The translations under genes were made by a program, and so were the position numbers. From Rusavskia elegans (Eukaryota; Ascomycota; Lecanoromycetes; Teloschistales; Teloschistaceae), in the NCBI GenBank assembly GCA_011316305.1, contig SAUG01000020.1, positions 186,001-250,000 of the forward strand: a stretch of DNA of 64,000 nt. Reading direction: 5' to 3'. The notes under the pieces were generated by a model. The model was not told the DNA's origin, ran no database searches, and saw only the letters and a program-made list of their open reading frames with translations. Below are positions 11,125 to 21,412 of this stretch, in pieces; within the stretch, counting starts at the first letter, position 1, and each line of letters opens with the position of its first letter.

Positions 11125-12021
11125 ATGCCGAAGACAGGCTCATCCAAGCAAAGGGCCAGCCCGACGCCTTTCCGTTTCCTCTCTTTGCCACTCGAGCTCC
11201 GTCGAAATACCTATCATGAGCTACTTCTCGGCGCTGTACACTGGCGCTTCCCCAAGTGGTATGGCACATCATATCGGTCTTACGTGCTATACAATGATCG
11301 CACCGAAAGACAGCAAAAGCTCCTCCTCCACGTCGAGATATTGCGAGCCAACAAGCAGATCAACGCCGAAGCCACACCTATTCTCTACGAGCAGAACGCC
11401 TTCCTGATCGATTTATCGTCTCGAGTGACCTATCAAGGAAACGGTGGCATGTATCCCGATCGTCGCGGAAATCCACCCTATCTGTTCCGTGCTGATGGCC
11501 AACCCCCGAAGCCACATTTCCGCGCACCCGGCTTAATATATTCCCACTGTGTGCAACGCCTGGCCAACATTGAAATCGTTGTCTCAGCCGGTTCGATCTG
11601 GGGTAGCGGCTACACGGGCAGCGAGTTCTTTACCCATATCGGTGAGCTACTACTGGACTTGCTACAGGTATTGGCGTTTGATGAGACATCCCAAAACTCG
11701 GATACACAGAAGCACTTGGTCTTTACGGTCAAGAAACGCTACGATTCGAGATGGGGTGGTGATGCACTGTTTCCGCGGAAGAGGGAAGGGTCCAGGTTTT
11801 CAAGAAACTCTGACACAGCGAGGACGGGAGAGAAGTTGTTGTCAGGCCAGGTTGGCCCTCTTCTGAAGACGTTGTGCGAGAAACGGAAAGTCGGCATCAA
11901 CGAGGTCATAGAATGTACGTTTGTCGAATGGGAGGACAAAGACGATGGACAGCGATGTGAAAAGCGTACCGTCGAAGTAAAGCAACGCTGGGTCCCTTTC
12001 GAGGAGATTGAAAGTCTGTGA
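11125..12021 (+). CDS. 2EXR/F-box-like fungal protein
   Basis: A single-exon protein of 298 aa. The frame is open from 11,116 but the first ATG is at 11,125. Residues about 14-30 read FRFLSLPLELRRNTYHEL, matching the leucine/proline opening of fungal 2EXR and F-box-like domains. Residues about 70-95 read LRANKQINAEATPILYEQNAF, the second conserved block of this group. Such proteins are very numerous in ascomycetes, and some act as substrate receptors of SCF ubiquitin ligases, but most have no known role. The C-terminal half is charged and unassigned. No frameshift or stop is seen. Confidence 0.72.
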   Translation: MPKTGSSKQRASPTPFRFLSLPLELRRNTYHELLLGAVHWRFPKWYGTSYRSYVLYNDRTERQQKLLLHVEILRANKQINAEATPILYEQNAFLIDLSSRVTYQGNGGMYPDRRGNPPYLFRADGQPPKPHFRAPGLIYSHCVQRLANIEIVVSAGSIWGSGYTGSEFFTHIGELLLDLLQVLAFDETSQNSDTQKHLVFTVKKRYDSRWGGDALFPRKREGSRFSRNSDTARTGEKLLSGQVGPLLKTLCEKRKVGINEVIECTFVEWEDKDDGQRCEKRTVEVKQRWVPFEEIESL

Positions 12022-14706
12022 AATGGTCTACGCCGTCGCCTGGGAATCTGGAGTGCCAAGATGACACTGTACGAGTGCCCATTGCGAGCATAACTGAAAG
12101 GGGAACCCCACGAACGGGTAGGCTGCCACTTTCTACCAACTAGAAGGGCGTACGTAGCTCACAATGCGCCCCCACGCTGAATCAAGGAACTTAACTTGCA
12201 GCGCTGCATGCAAAAGATATATAGGGGTACCCGATATGGTCCGTAGTCAACAGTACGCATAAACTAATGTAATTCCCACGAATCTTACCAAATTTTCCAG
12301 CTATAATTCCAATTCGACAATATTTCGTTTGCAGCTCTGAAGCCCTGCGAGGCGTTTCAATCTGGAACTTTTGATACAATTATACCTCTTCGCTTGCTTC
12401 GTTGCATACTGTCTTAACGTATCAGTTTCAGTAGCTGGATTGAGATTGACACTCATAGGAGGTTACGACCCAGCTTTATATGTCGCTTACGTTGCATACG
12501 ACTAACCATGTAGCTCTCCTTCCCACAACATCAGCGATCCAAAAGATGGCGTTATAGTGTCAATCTGTACGTCCTCGACTTCCACTACTAACGGGCTCTC
12601 GAATTTTGCATACATCCAACCTTTCTTTTCTTTGGCAGCGAATCCAGACAGACGTGACAATTGAAGTCTTCAAGCGGAGAGGCGGCCCGACTGGTGCAAG
12701 CTGTACGCAAATTGTTCATAATTCCTCTATCGACTCTATCCGCATCGATCGTGCGGATGAGACTGACATCGGTGTGAGCTCCGTTGATTGGTGCTCGCTC
12801 CGTCAATGCTGATTCTTTGGTGCCGATGCGGTTGGTGTTGGGATTCCTCATATTGTTTCTATACACAGTGTATCAGGAGTGGCAGACGTCAGAGGAATTG
12901 GCAAGCCGATAAAGTCCTTCTATCCCTCTGACTTTGATTGAGATTATCTGAGATGTAGAGGATTTTCAAGAGAAGAAGCCAAACAGAATCAAAGGAAAGC
13001 GACAAAACTCCGGTGTGGAACAATTTCTTGATTTACTAGCCGGGGTTGCTGCATTTCACAACAGAGAAAAGTTTGGACGATATGGCTTTACCTGAGTGCA
13101 GTGGCAGAAGACCGACCGAGAGTTATACTGATGGCGAGTACTTCCCTGACAATTACCTATGCTACAAAGGCATTCTCTTGCAGCGTGTCGCTTGAGGCAC
13201 AGTTTCTGACATCAAGTATACATCTCTACGGCTCTCCGACCTATACAATACAACCTACACAGCCGACGCCACCTTTCTTTCTTTGCCTGGCCTTATACCA
13301 CCGTCCCTATTCTCCTACTCAGATGGATAAACGCCTTGATACTCAAGTGCTATTGACCCTATACTAGGCAGTCCATGCTGTATTTCGTAGCTCGTCGGAG
13401 AGTTAAAGGCAGAGATCAAGCTGCTCGAGCCTCAGCTAAGATAAGGTGGATATAACGGGATGGTAATCGACCGAAAAGTGCTAAGGATGCTTTCGAAGGA
13501 GACCAGATGTAGGTGTGGTGCTGATATAGGGCTGGACTTGACTATGCGACTATTAAGTCTCTTTGCAGGGCCCGGCTGTGAAGCAAAGGATGAAAGCACA
13601 TGAAGTGGTGTCATTGGGATTGATGTAGGTGTTTTGTGCTCTTTGGATATTCTGGGGCTTCTTTATCAGCCTGCTCCCATTTTTTAACATCGTTATTAGG
13701 GGGTCGTAAGGACTACCGCAACCGTTGCCAGATATACGTCCTTCCCGCCTATACCGAGCGGTCTACCCATCCCGTCAACCATAGAATTTCACCAGCTCTG
13801 TACTTCCCTCCACGACCATAGCCTTGTCTCCGAAGATTCTCGCTATCAGCTTGTTTACATCAGTTGCGAGTTGGGCAGCATCAGCTGGTGACAACTCGTG
13901 ATAATTCTGCCAAGATGCGCTTTTCTGAGATGGCTCGACGTCTTTAGACGCTCGCAATACTTTTCTGATTCCCCCTAGCCTTGGCTTGGATGCTTTGTCC
14001 CCGAAGTCAGGGAGAGTGACTGGAGAGATGGTATTAAGTTGAATTGAAATGAATCTAGAATGGAAGCATAGCAGTGGGATTATTCCTTTTCAACTGATAG
14101 AATTTCAACTAATAGACTTCTTTCAGTCGAAGCAGGCTCAAAGCATTTATGACGCGAGCTCCAAGCGAACAAGAAGGACTATACCTAGGTCGAGCACCCC
14201 TTCACCGAAGTTTTAGGGTGATACCGGAGCGAAACACCATCGATAGGTCAGGGGGGAAAGCGGCCACACCGCCCGTTGACAGTCTGATCGAGCCCGGCAT
14301 GTCACGTGGTGGTTCCTCGTAAAGTTTACCACCCCTTTCGTTGTGGTTTCTTTTACAAGAGTGGACAAGCGCTGGGAACTCGCCACTTGGTACCGTCACG
14401 TCACAGGGTTGCGTCTCGTTACAGGGGCTGTCGGTTTGCTACGCTAGTTACGGGAATCCTTCCTCTGTTCCTTCAGTGATCTCCTTCCCAAAGAATACGA
14501 TTTGGGGTCTTCGAGTGAACGAGCACACTGGCCCCTCAAAGCCTGGAGGCTTTCTTGGAACTTCTACATGTTTTGTATGACATGCATTCCTAACTAGGAC
14601 TCCCGCTCAATAAAGAAACCAGTGTGCCATATACGTTTGGAGGGAAGCTGATCACCAACGTCAAAATTGGACACGATTAGGGGCTTCAGCTCCACCAGAC
14701 CCCAGC
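12022..14706. other. Long intergenic stretch, no supported gene
   Basis: About 2.7 kb with no coherent frame over 90 codons, no recognisable family motif, and no tandem array or inverted terminal repeat that I could identify. Base composition is ordinary, so it is not part of the RIP-affected compartment. Confidence 0.45.
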
Positions 14707-15687
14707 CTACGAGCTTGACATGCCTTGATTCCCAGTAGGCCACGGGGAATCGACATAACCTCCCAATGCAATCAGCAGCCCGCCCGACCCGTGAACCCTT
14801 ACTTCAGCCTTCAGCGCATGCCAATCATTCTTCTCTAGCGCATACTTCACGCATGACACAATTGACAAGACTAGCACCGGTTTCGTCACGAGTGATGGTT
14901 GTTGCATCTCAGCCTGCGTGCTGTGCCAGACCTGAAAGGCGGGATATCCCGGGTAAGTTGCTAAAAAAACATCGAAGGTAGTCTGGTCAGGCTTCTCGGC
15001 CAACTCTATCAGTGCAGCAACGGTGCTCATGAAAACATTCTCCATCGTCATCAGGTTTCCCCAAAATTCACGTGCGATGTGGATGCCAGTCCCGGCTGAG
15101 ATCGCTGTAGGGGTTGCGATTGGTGCTAAAGTGAGCGGCTGGGACAGGGCAGAATCAAGCACCTTGGAACCGGGTTCGAGCGTAATGGCGGTCCCAGCGA
15201 TGAAGAATATCGTTCCAACCTCTTGTCCTTGGAGACTAAGCCGCCAAACGGAGCCCGTGAAGGCGTGGCCTTGAATCATGCGATTCAATATCTGCGCTAT
15301 ACCCCAGAAGATATGGCAGCGCAGGACGCGCTGGTCAGGCTTCGAGGCGGATACTGCAATCGAAAGACGAGGGCTAAAGCTGGGATCCCGGAATATTATT
15401 TGTGCCCGAGATAGTCGACTGTTGAAGTCAAATCGTGTCTGCTGGGCAAGGAGACCAACGGCGGTCATAAATGCTGCATCGCTTCGGATCGGGGTGGTTT
15501 GATGAACAGCGAATACCTGAAAGTCGTCCGGACCCCAGGGCACGGAAGCATCTAGAGTGGCATTCTGGCCTCTCTGGTTGATTGTGTGTGGAGGACCAAG
15601 GGATATCGGTTTCGCAGCCACTAACGGCGCCAAAGACACCAACACGTAACCCAAGGAGAAGATCGCATGTACCCTAAGAAACATCAT
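14707..15687 (-). CDS. Predicted secreted protein, unknown function
   Basis: A single-exon protein of 326 aa beginning MMFLRVHAIFSLGYVLVSL and followed by an Ala-rich cleavage region (PLVAAKP), a typical signal peptide. The mature part is rich in aliphatic residues and has only two cysteines, in separate segments. Around residues 183-205 there is a Pro/Thr/Ala-rich stretch. I recognise no catalytic motif or named domain. The frame is intact and bounded by untranslated AT-richer sequence. Two adjacent ATG codons (15,687 and 15,684) could both serve as the start. It may be lineage-specific. Confidence 0.6.
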   Translation of the reverse strand: MMFLRVHAIFSLGYVLVSLAPLVAAKPISLGPPHTINQRGQNATLDASVPWGPDDFQVFAVHQTTPIRSDAAFMTAVGLLAQQTRFDFNSRLSRAQIIFRDPSFSPRLSIAVSASKPDQRVLRCHIFWGIAQILNRMIQGHAFTGSVWRLSLQGQEVGTIFFIAGTAITLEPGSKVLDSALSQPLTLAPIATPTAISAGTGIHIAREFWGNLMTMENVFMSTVAALIELAEKPDQTTFDVFLATYPGYPAFQVWHSTQAEMQQPSLVTKPVLVLSIVSCVKYALEKNDWHALKAEVRVHGSGGLLIALGGYVDSPWPTGNQGMSSS

Positions 15688-16618
15688 GATGATCCAAAGA
15701 GACTTAATGAGAAGGTTAATCGCTTGGATTTGACAATTGCCCCTACATATCTATATATGCGACCTCCGCGGCTAGAATTACTCGGATGAATTCAAGCTTG
15801 ACCGAGCCCAAAGCTTAGGAAACGCTACTATCGCATAATTTGCCTGACGTCTTCAAGAAGCGACCAGATGAACTATTTATAGCCGATAGCCCGATCCGAC
15901 CACCAACCCAGGCATTAGTCATCTATTATGTTCTATCAATATTTGTTGGATCCATTCAATAATAGCATCCATCTCGCCAACACTCGCCAGCCCGTCGTCT
16001 TCGCTAATATACCTCCCCAAGATGATGTCATGCAAGAGGGTAGATGATTTTGCACGTTGAACTATTTGCATATATCGATCATCTGGCTCGTATCTGGGCT
16101 CCGGTTCACATACTGTTGTCGCTCCGAAGCTAAGATGGGTTCCAAGAGGGACCGAGTGGAATAGTTGGAAACAATTTTTGCATTGTTTCTCTCGTTCATA
16201 GCAGGGACTTCTACCAGGAGCTCCTATCTGCACCAACACCCCTGCTGTCGCCAACAAAGCATGATAATATAGAATGGACTAGACTGGGAAGCTGCCAAAG
16301 AGAACAGGGAGAGTTATCAGACGACCCCTAAGCAAATAGGAGGCAGGATCGAAAGTTCATATGTGAACAACCTAGACTGCTTGTGGCATCGCGGAGAACA
16401 AGAAGAGGACAAAATTAAATATACGGCCTTGCCAGGCTTCTCATGTGCCAAATGTTCATCCTGTTCACTACACACCTGATATGTCGGCCTGACAGATCAC
16501 TGGCCAGAAGGGTACAAGGAGACTTTGGGAGTACTACGAAGATCCAAGCCTACTGGTCAAAATATAAGGCCCTCATGGCGTGCCAGACATTTCTCTAGGG
16601 AAGTCCGCCCGTCGTCCC

Positions 16619-16825
16619 GCGTTTGGGGAGCCTTGCATAACTAGGTTGGCCTTACAAGTGGGATTTGGCTCAGCTCCAGGACAAGCCGGAAGTACTCTGA
16701 GGGTAGAGAAGAGCAACATGATAAAACCCCCGCGTTCAGGGAGCCTTAAATTTAGGATGTGGGTCAGCTCCAGGACAAGCCAGAAGTACCCTGAGGACAG
16801 AGAAGAGCAACATGATATAAACCCG
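16619..16825. repeat. Imperfect tandem duplication, two units
   Basis: Unit 1 (about 16,619-16,731) and unit 2 (about 16,732-16,825) both begin GCGTT...GGGAGCCTT and share CAGCTCCAGGACAAGCC, then AGAAGAGCAACATGATA. Unit 1 has about 20 extra bases between the shared blocks. It is non-coding as far as can be seen. Confidence 0.7.
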
Positions 16826-17560
16826 GCATTCTCAAATGGGCAAGAAGAAAACGGCATCAATAGAAGCGGTCCAAACGAAGAGCTTGATCAAGGAAAAAGG
16901 ATACCAACATACACGGTGAATGCCCGCCTTTGATTCCTTCTCTTCGTTCACAATTGATCGATGTTTGCATTCTCGAGACCCTTCAACCACTCGAAGTGAG
17001 AAGTGCCTTGGTAGGAAGCATTTTGAAGGGCGTTTGTCTTTGTGCTTTGTGGAGAAGTTGGAATTGATTGAGGAGGTCGACCGCTTTATATGGGCTGATG
17101 GCGGTAAGATCAGTTAGTAGTCCCATGTTTCTGTGTTTTCCACTTAAGACCCCTTCCTAAGGCATCCGAATCGGTTCTGCGATGTAGGCCAATCACCTTG
17201 TTGACAAAAAGTAGTCCCAACCTCAATGCTGGGGTGAATTGTCTCGACTATGCGGCCCGATTGTGTCACTGCTTAGTACTCTCCCTGCATTGTGGTGTCT
17301 CGGTTGCAATGACGTACTATCAGCGTATCGAGAATCACACAATTGGTCGCCCGATACTCAAATGCGTACATGAGGCGCTTCAAGACCGCGTAGGCGAGCG
17401 TCTAGCTCTACCTAGCTTCCTGTTTGATGCATTGCCAAGTATCTCCAACATAATGCAAAACCTGTCAGCTTACCATGGAGCTCCGGGAGCGGTAGTGTTT
17501 AGCGATGTGTTCTGGATGCATTTCGCTATATCTTCTGAATGGCTCTAAACGTCTGAGAAG

Positions 17561-17580
17561 ACATCCGTAATTACGGATGT
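17561..17580. promoter_or_regulatory. Perfect 20-bp palindrome with CCG-N6-CGG core
   Basis: The sequence is exactly its own reverse complement (10-base half site ACATCCGTAA). The CCG and CGG triplets separated by six bases resemble inverted-triplet sites bound by fungal Zn2Cys6 regulators, though the nearest confident gene start (18,398) is over 800 bp away. A regulatory role is inference only. Confidence 0.4.
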
Positions 17581-18397
17581 GACAAAGCGTCATGCATTTC
17601 TGTGCAACTAAGAGCCCGTTACGGAAGGAACTGGAGATACTAGAGAGATTAAACCAATAGTCCTTGCAGTTGGTGTCACTGTACCCTTCAGTCAAAGAAA
17701 GTACAGACGACTTATATCTTGTGCCGAGCAGTTGATGGGTACGAGCTGATTTAAATGATATGGAGGCGTGGGGCCTACGTCGCCAGCTGACGGTGGTGGG
17801 TACCCTGACCATCGAAGTGGTCGCCATAGCAGGGCTGTGATAGTGTTGTCGTCTCTCCGCTCAGATCCTTTAGCGATTCCCAACACTTCTCGCAAGGGGA
17901 CACCACTCGGCCGTCTGGACTATATCCTACTAGGTACAAATATATGGTGGCTAGGCTCCGTATACAATATAGACTCGAAAAAAAGAATCGCATAATCAAT
18001 CGCATGACAGTCACAAGTCCATTCTAATCAATTTCGAGTCCTGAATCAGCTCCAAGTAAGGCTGCTCTCGCTATGTGCGTGCTGTCCGAGGGCACAAGGT
18101 CATCCAATCTTTTCAGGCGCAACAAGAGGCGGTTATCGGCAAATAAAAATAGCCATCGACTACCGCAATTTGTTACATCCTAGCTGACTCTAGGTACTAG
18201 CTTCCTGATCGGGCCCAACACGTTGAGTCCCTTCGAAAGTAAAAGTTTTCCTGAATGAAGACTCGCCAATTTTAAGAATAGGTTCGTATCGAATCCATCC
18301 CTATACATGCTTTTGAGAGCTGTCACTACTTTTCTTTCGACGTAGTATCATTGATGAAGATATAAGTAACACCAGTCTATCATCATAGAACGATAAA

Positions 18398-20055
18398 ATG
18401 GCCATCTATTTCCTATTTCTGACCTTCGTCTGCCTTTCAGTGATTCTCATAGAGAAAGCGCAGGTCCACGGCGAATGGTTGATAGAGTATATCATCTGGC
18501 CAAGAACAAATATAACCGGACAAGATGTCGACAGAATCGAAAATCTCCTTAGGAGCCTCACATTGGATCCGACACAACTGTACGTGTCCAGAAACCCTTC
18601 AGAACCGATTCCCGTGTTTTGGCTTGCAGTCCTGAACGACGACTCGTATCAAAGGATTTCGAGAGATCCAAATGTAAGTGTGAAGGCTGATCTTGTTAAT
18701 GGTCCAGACCCAATGCTGAATGAAATCATTAGGTGGTCGAGATCGGGCCTAATGAAGACTTTGTCCAGTCTGAGGATGTAGCGCCTAAACAGGCAGAGGT
18801 AATGCAATGCCGCCAGCGACAAAAGCATACATGTTGAGAAGCTTACATTCTTAGGTGATCTCAATAAATACCACTATGCGCATGGCTCAGCCTCTAGTGC
18901 TGGGGTCTTTACATGACGGACGAAGAATTTTCCATCAAAAGGATGCACCACCTGAATTGAGACTGATCTCCCAAGCTCCAAATACACCATTGGCAGCTAA
19001 TTCTGGATACACATATTCTATCGATGGAAGCGAGGAGACCTTTATCTATGATATCGGCTGGGGTATAAATCGGGCACATTGGGATTTCTCAAACCCATCT
19101 CGAGGGATAGAATGGCTCTATACTCCGCAGACGAGACTACACCATCACGATACCCCTACGGAGCTGACATACCCGTGGCCAAGAAACTTCGGTCGTCACT
19201 CAACGTGCACTGCGTCCAAAGCCGCTGGTATGGTCGCTGGCGCTGCAAAACACGCCACACTCGTAGTGGTCAAATTTTGGCCCTCCCGAGCGGGAGCCGC
19301 TGAGATCTTCGAGACCATCATGCAAGACATTGTGACTAAGAGGCGTACCCATCATAGCGTTGTGAGCTACTCTTACGGCAGCTATACAAATCGGAGTGAT
19401 GATCAGAAGATGATTTCTGACATTATGATGATTGTGAGACGAGGTGTTCCCGTTATCCTTGCGGCAGGAAATAGTAAGTCTTTTCGGAGCGTTCCCTACC
19501 CGCTCTAAATCTTGCAGTCCAACATTTACCCGAGACTGGAAATGCTGACTCAGAATGCTACCACAGATGGACCGGGTTTTGTCACGAGGCTACCAGCCAG
19601 CCTCGCCGATCGTAAAGACAACCTCTGGGGTCCAATCGTCGTTGGAGCTGTCGACAGCGATGGCAAAAAGGCCCCGTCTTCCGAAGAACTTCGATATGGG
19701 AGAATGCTATGGGCACCCGGTGTTGATATTAAATGTGCCAACACGTCACCTGACATTTCGTCCTATATAACCGAAACAGGAACATCGTTTGGTAAGTGGT
19801 ATATTCTACTTCGAGACAAGTCGTGCTAAGTTGACGACGGTAGCTGCTCCACTCGTCGCTGGTGTAGTGGCAGAGCAGTTGACTGAGATGAATCGTCGAG
19901 GGCTGTTCCATCCAACGCTTCGAAACAATTTCATCTACGAGAATTTGCAATGGAAGAGACCGAGCGGTCTTCCTGTACTCTGGAATGGTATGGATGGGAC
20001 TCGTCCTATATTAAGGGCCTCATCTAACTCCAGTGGGACCGTGATGGAGTCATGA
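18398..20055 (+). CDS. Secreted subtilisin-like serine protease (S8), five exons
   Basis: Exons are 18,398-18,673, 18,733-18,798, 18,855-19,473, 19,567-19,791 and 19,844-20,055, giving 465 aa. All introns (52-93 bp) are GT...AG and frame-consistent. The N-terminus MAIYFLFLTFVCLSVILIE is a signal peptide. The catalytic triad is visible: Asp180 (FIYDIGW), His229 (GRHSTCTASKAAGMVAG) and Ser394 (ETGTSFAAPLVAG), with the oxyanion Asn320 in ILAAGN and the block PIVVGAVDSDGKKAP before WAPGVDI. The third acceptor (CCACAG at 19,561-19,566) is chosen over a nearer TTGCAG at 19,517 because only the former keeps frame. The propeptide (about residues 26-110) is short and divergent. The Asp and His motifs depart from the usual DTG and GHGT. 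Likely an extracellular protease or effector-type enzyme. Confidence 0.82.
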
Positions 20056-21412
20056 GAAACGGAATCGATTATTGAATGAACTTTACATCAAACTCCTGAC
20101 GGGCGAGAAAGCGCCAGCCACAGAAAAGGCCAAACGCAAAGCCAGCGAGCATTTGTCACAGCAGAGGTCAAGTGCGCTTGAATTAACTAGATAAACATCA
20201 AGATCATACGCATCCTCGTCAACCCGACTTCGGGAATCCACTATCTCAATGAGATAAAAGAGTCAACTATATCATTTTTTTTTTCCTGAGTGGGGAAATT
20301 GGCTATGGGCACACCTGAAGTAAAGCAACAATTCGATATGCGCACCCAATCCTTACAGGGGGTAGAGAGGAAGGAAAAATAAAGTTGTGAAGCATCAGCC
20401 AAAAGAAATGACAAAGAGAGGGAAGTAAGGAGGGACCATCAGGGATTTCACCCAGATATCAGATAGTACTTGGAGTAAAGAATACAGCCATGCAGAGGAT
20501 ATCTAGAGGACTTTCATGAAGCTCGTTGAAACCCTTCCGGCGCCAAAGCGCCCTGATCTGCCTACAACCTAGAGAGATATCACGATGCAGCCATCGTATA
20601 TAGGGGGATCGCCTCCATTGCGAGTGAGCAAGCCTCCGGCTATGCGGTGGATATAATGTTGCTACTTAGCCGTTGGCGATCTTTCTCAAAGGCGAAAATA
20701 CTGGATTCTGATGCGTTCGCGTTGACTGGATATTGGCCTTGATCGGATGAAGTTACTAGTCCCTAAATGACAGCACTGAGGGCTGTGTTGCTACCGAATG
20801 TCATGCATGCAGAATGCAAATATCCATGCCGAAATACCAATTTAGGCGGCGCTTACTTGTAGGCTATGGCTAGGTAGTCTCGTGGCGAGCAGAATCGTTC
20901 GGACACTTCGACTTGACGGATTGGGTACTCGAAACTATAAGTGCCAGCTAAATCAAATCCTGGGTTGGCTACTCTATACTACGACTGCCAGCCAAATCGA
21001 ATGCCGGATTAGGCAATCGAAATCACGACTGCCAGCCAAATCGTATGCCCTGCCAATGCATAAGACTATAGGCTTAGTGTCCGGTTTCTGCTCACCGCGA
21101 GGTAGTCTGGCACGGATCGGGTCTTGCGATAGGTTCTCGCACCCTAAAGAAATGAACCAATACCTAGGTTCACATGTGTCAAGAATTTGAGGCATTGTCG
21201 ATGTCGGAGCTTCTCCTCGGAGTGACCATTACTCCAGACTCCCAAGCGGTTCAACGTAAATCATGGTATATCAGGCCCTGGCTCCACCTGTTTACCTATG
21301 TCGAGCCAGACTGTAATCTGTCTCTACAGACTGAACAGTCTTGGGATGATACTTCTGCATTGCGAATATAAGCTGTAAACATTTACTTCCAAAACGAAGA
21401 GTGCATCGGAGA
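20056..21412. other. Intergenic with a 44-bp-period tandem repeat
   Basis: No supported gene. An A/T-rich stretch with a T run lies near 20,275. Positions 20,941-21,050 hold the tandem repeat entered separately. Confidence 0.45.
20941..21050 (+). repeat. 44-bp tandem repeat, dispersed-repeat copy 3
   Basis: The motif CTGCCAGCCAAATCG starts at 20,985 and 21,029, and a mutated form GTGCCAGCTAAAT starts at 20,941, so the period is exactly 44 bp. The motif is the reverse complement of part of the repeat at 776-840. Confidence 0.65.

Larger units (their letters stand above)
15688..18397. other. Intergenic with a tandem duplication, a perfect palindrome and one doubtful frame
   Basis: A minus-strand open frame at 15,919-16,257 (about 112 codons) ends EMDAIIEWIQQILIEHNR but has no ATG of its own, so it could only be a last exon. 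I do not call it as a gene. The segment also contains a tandem duplication at about 16,619-16,825 and a 20-bp perfect palindrome at 17,561-17,580. A plus-strand frame at 17,198-17,548 also lacks a proper start. Confidence 0.4.

Noticed and set aside
15919..16257. 112-codon minus-strand frame
   Set aside because: No ATG; could be a last exon but I could not identify upstream exons or a family.
17198..17548. 116-codon plus-strand frame
   Set aside because: Begins at TTG, not ATG, and shows no family features.
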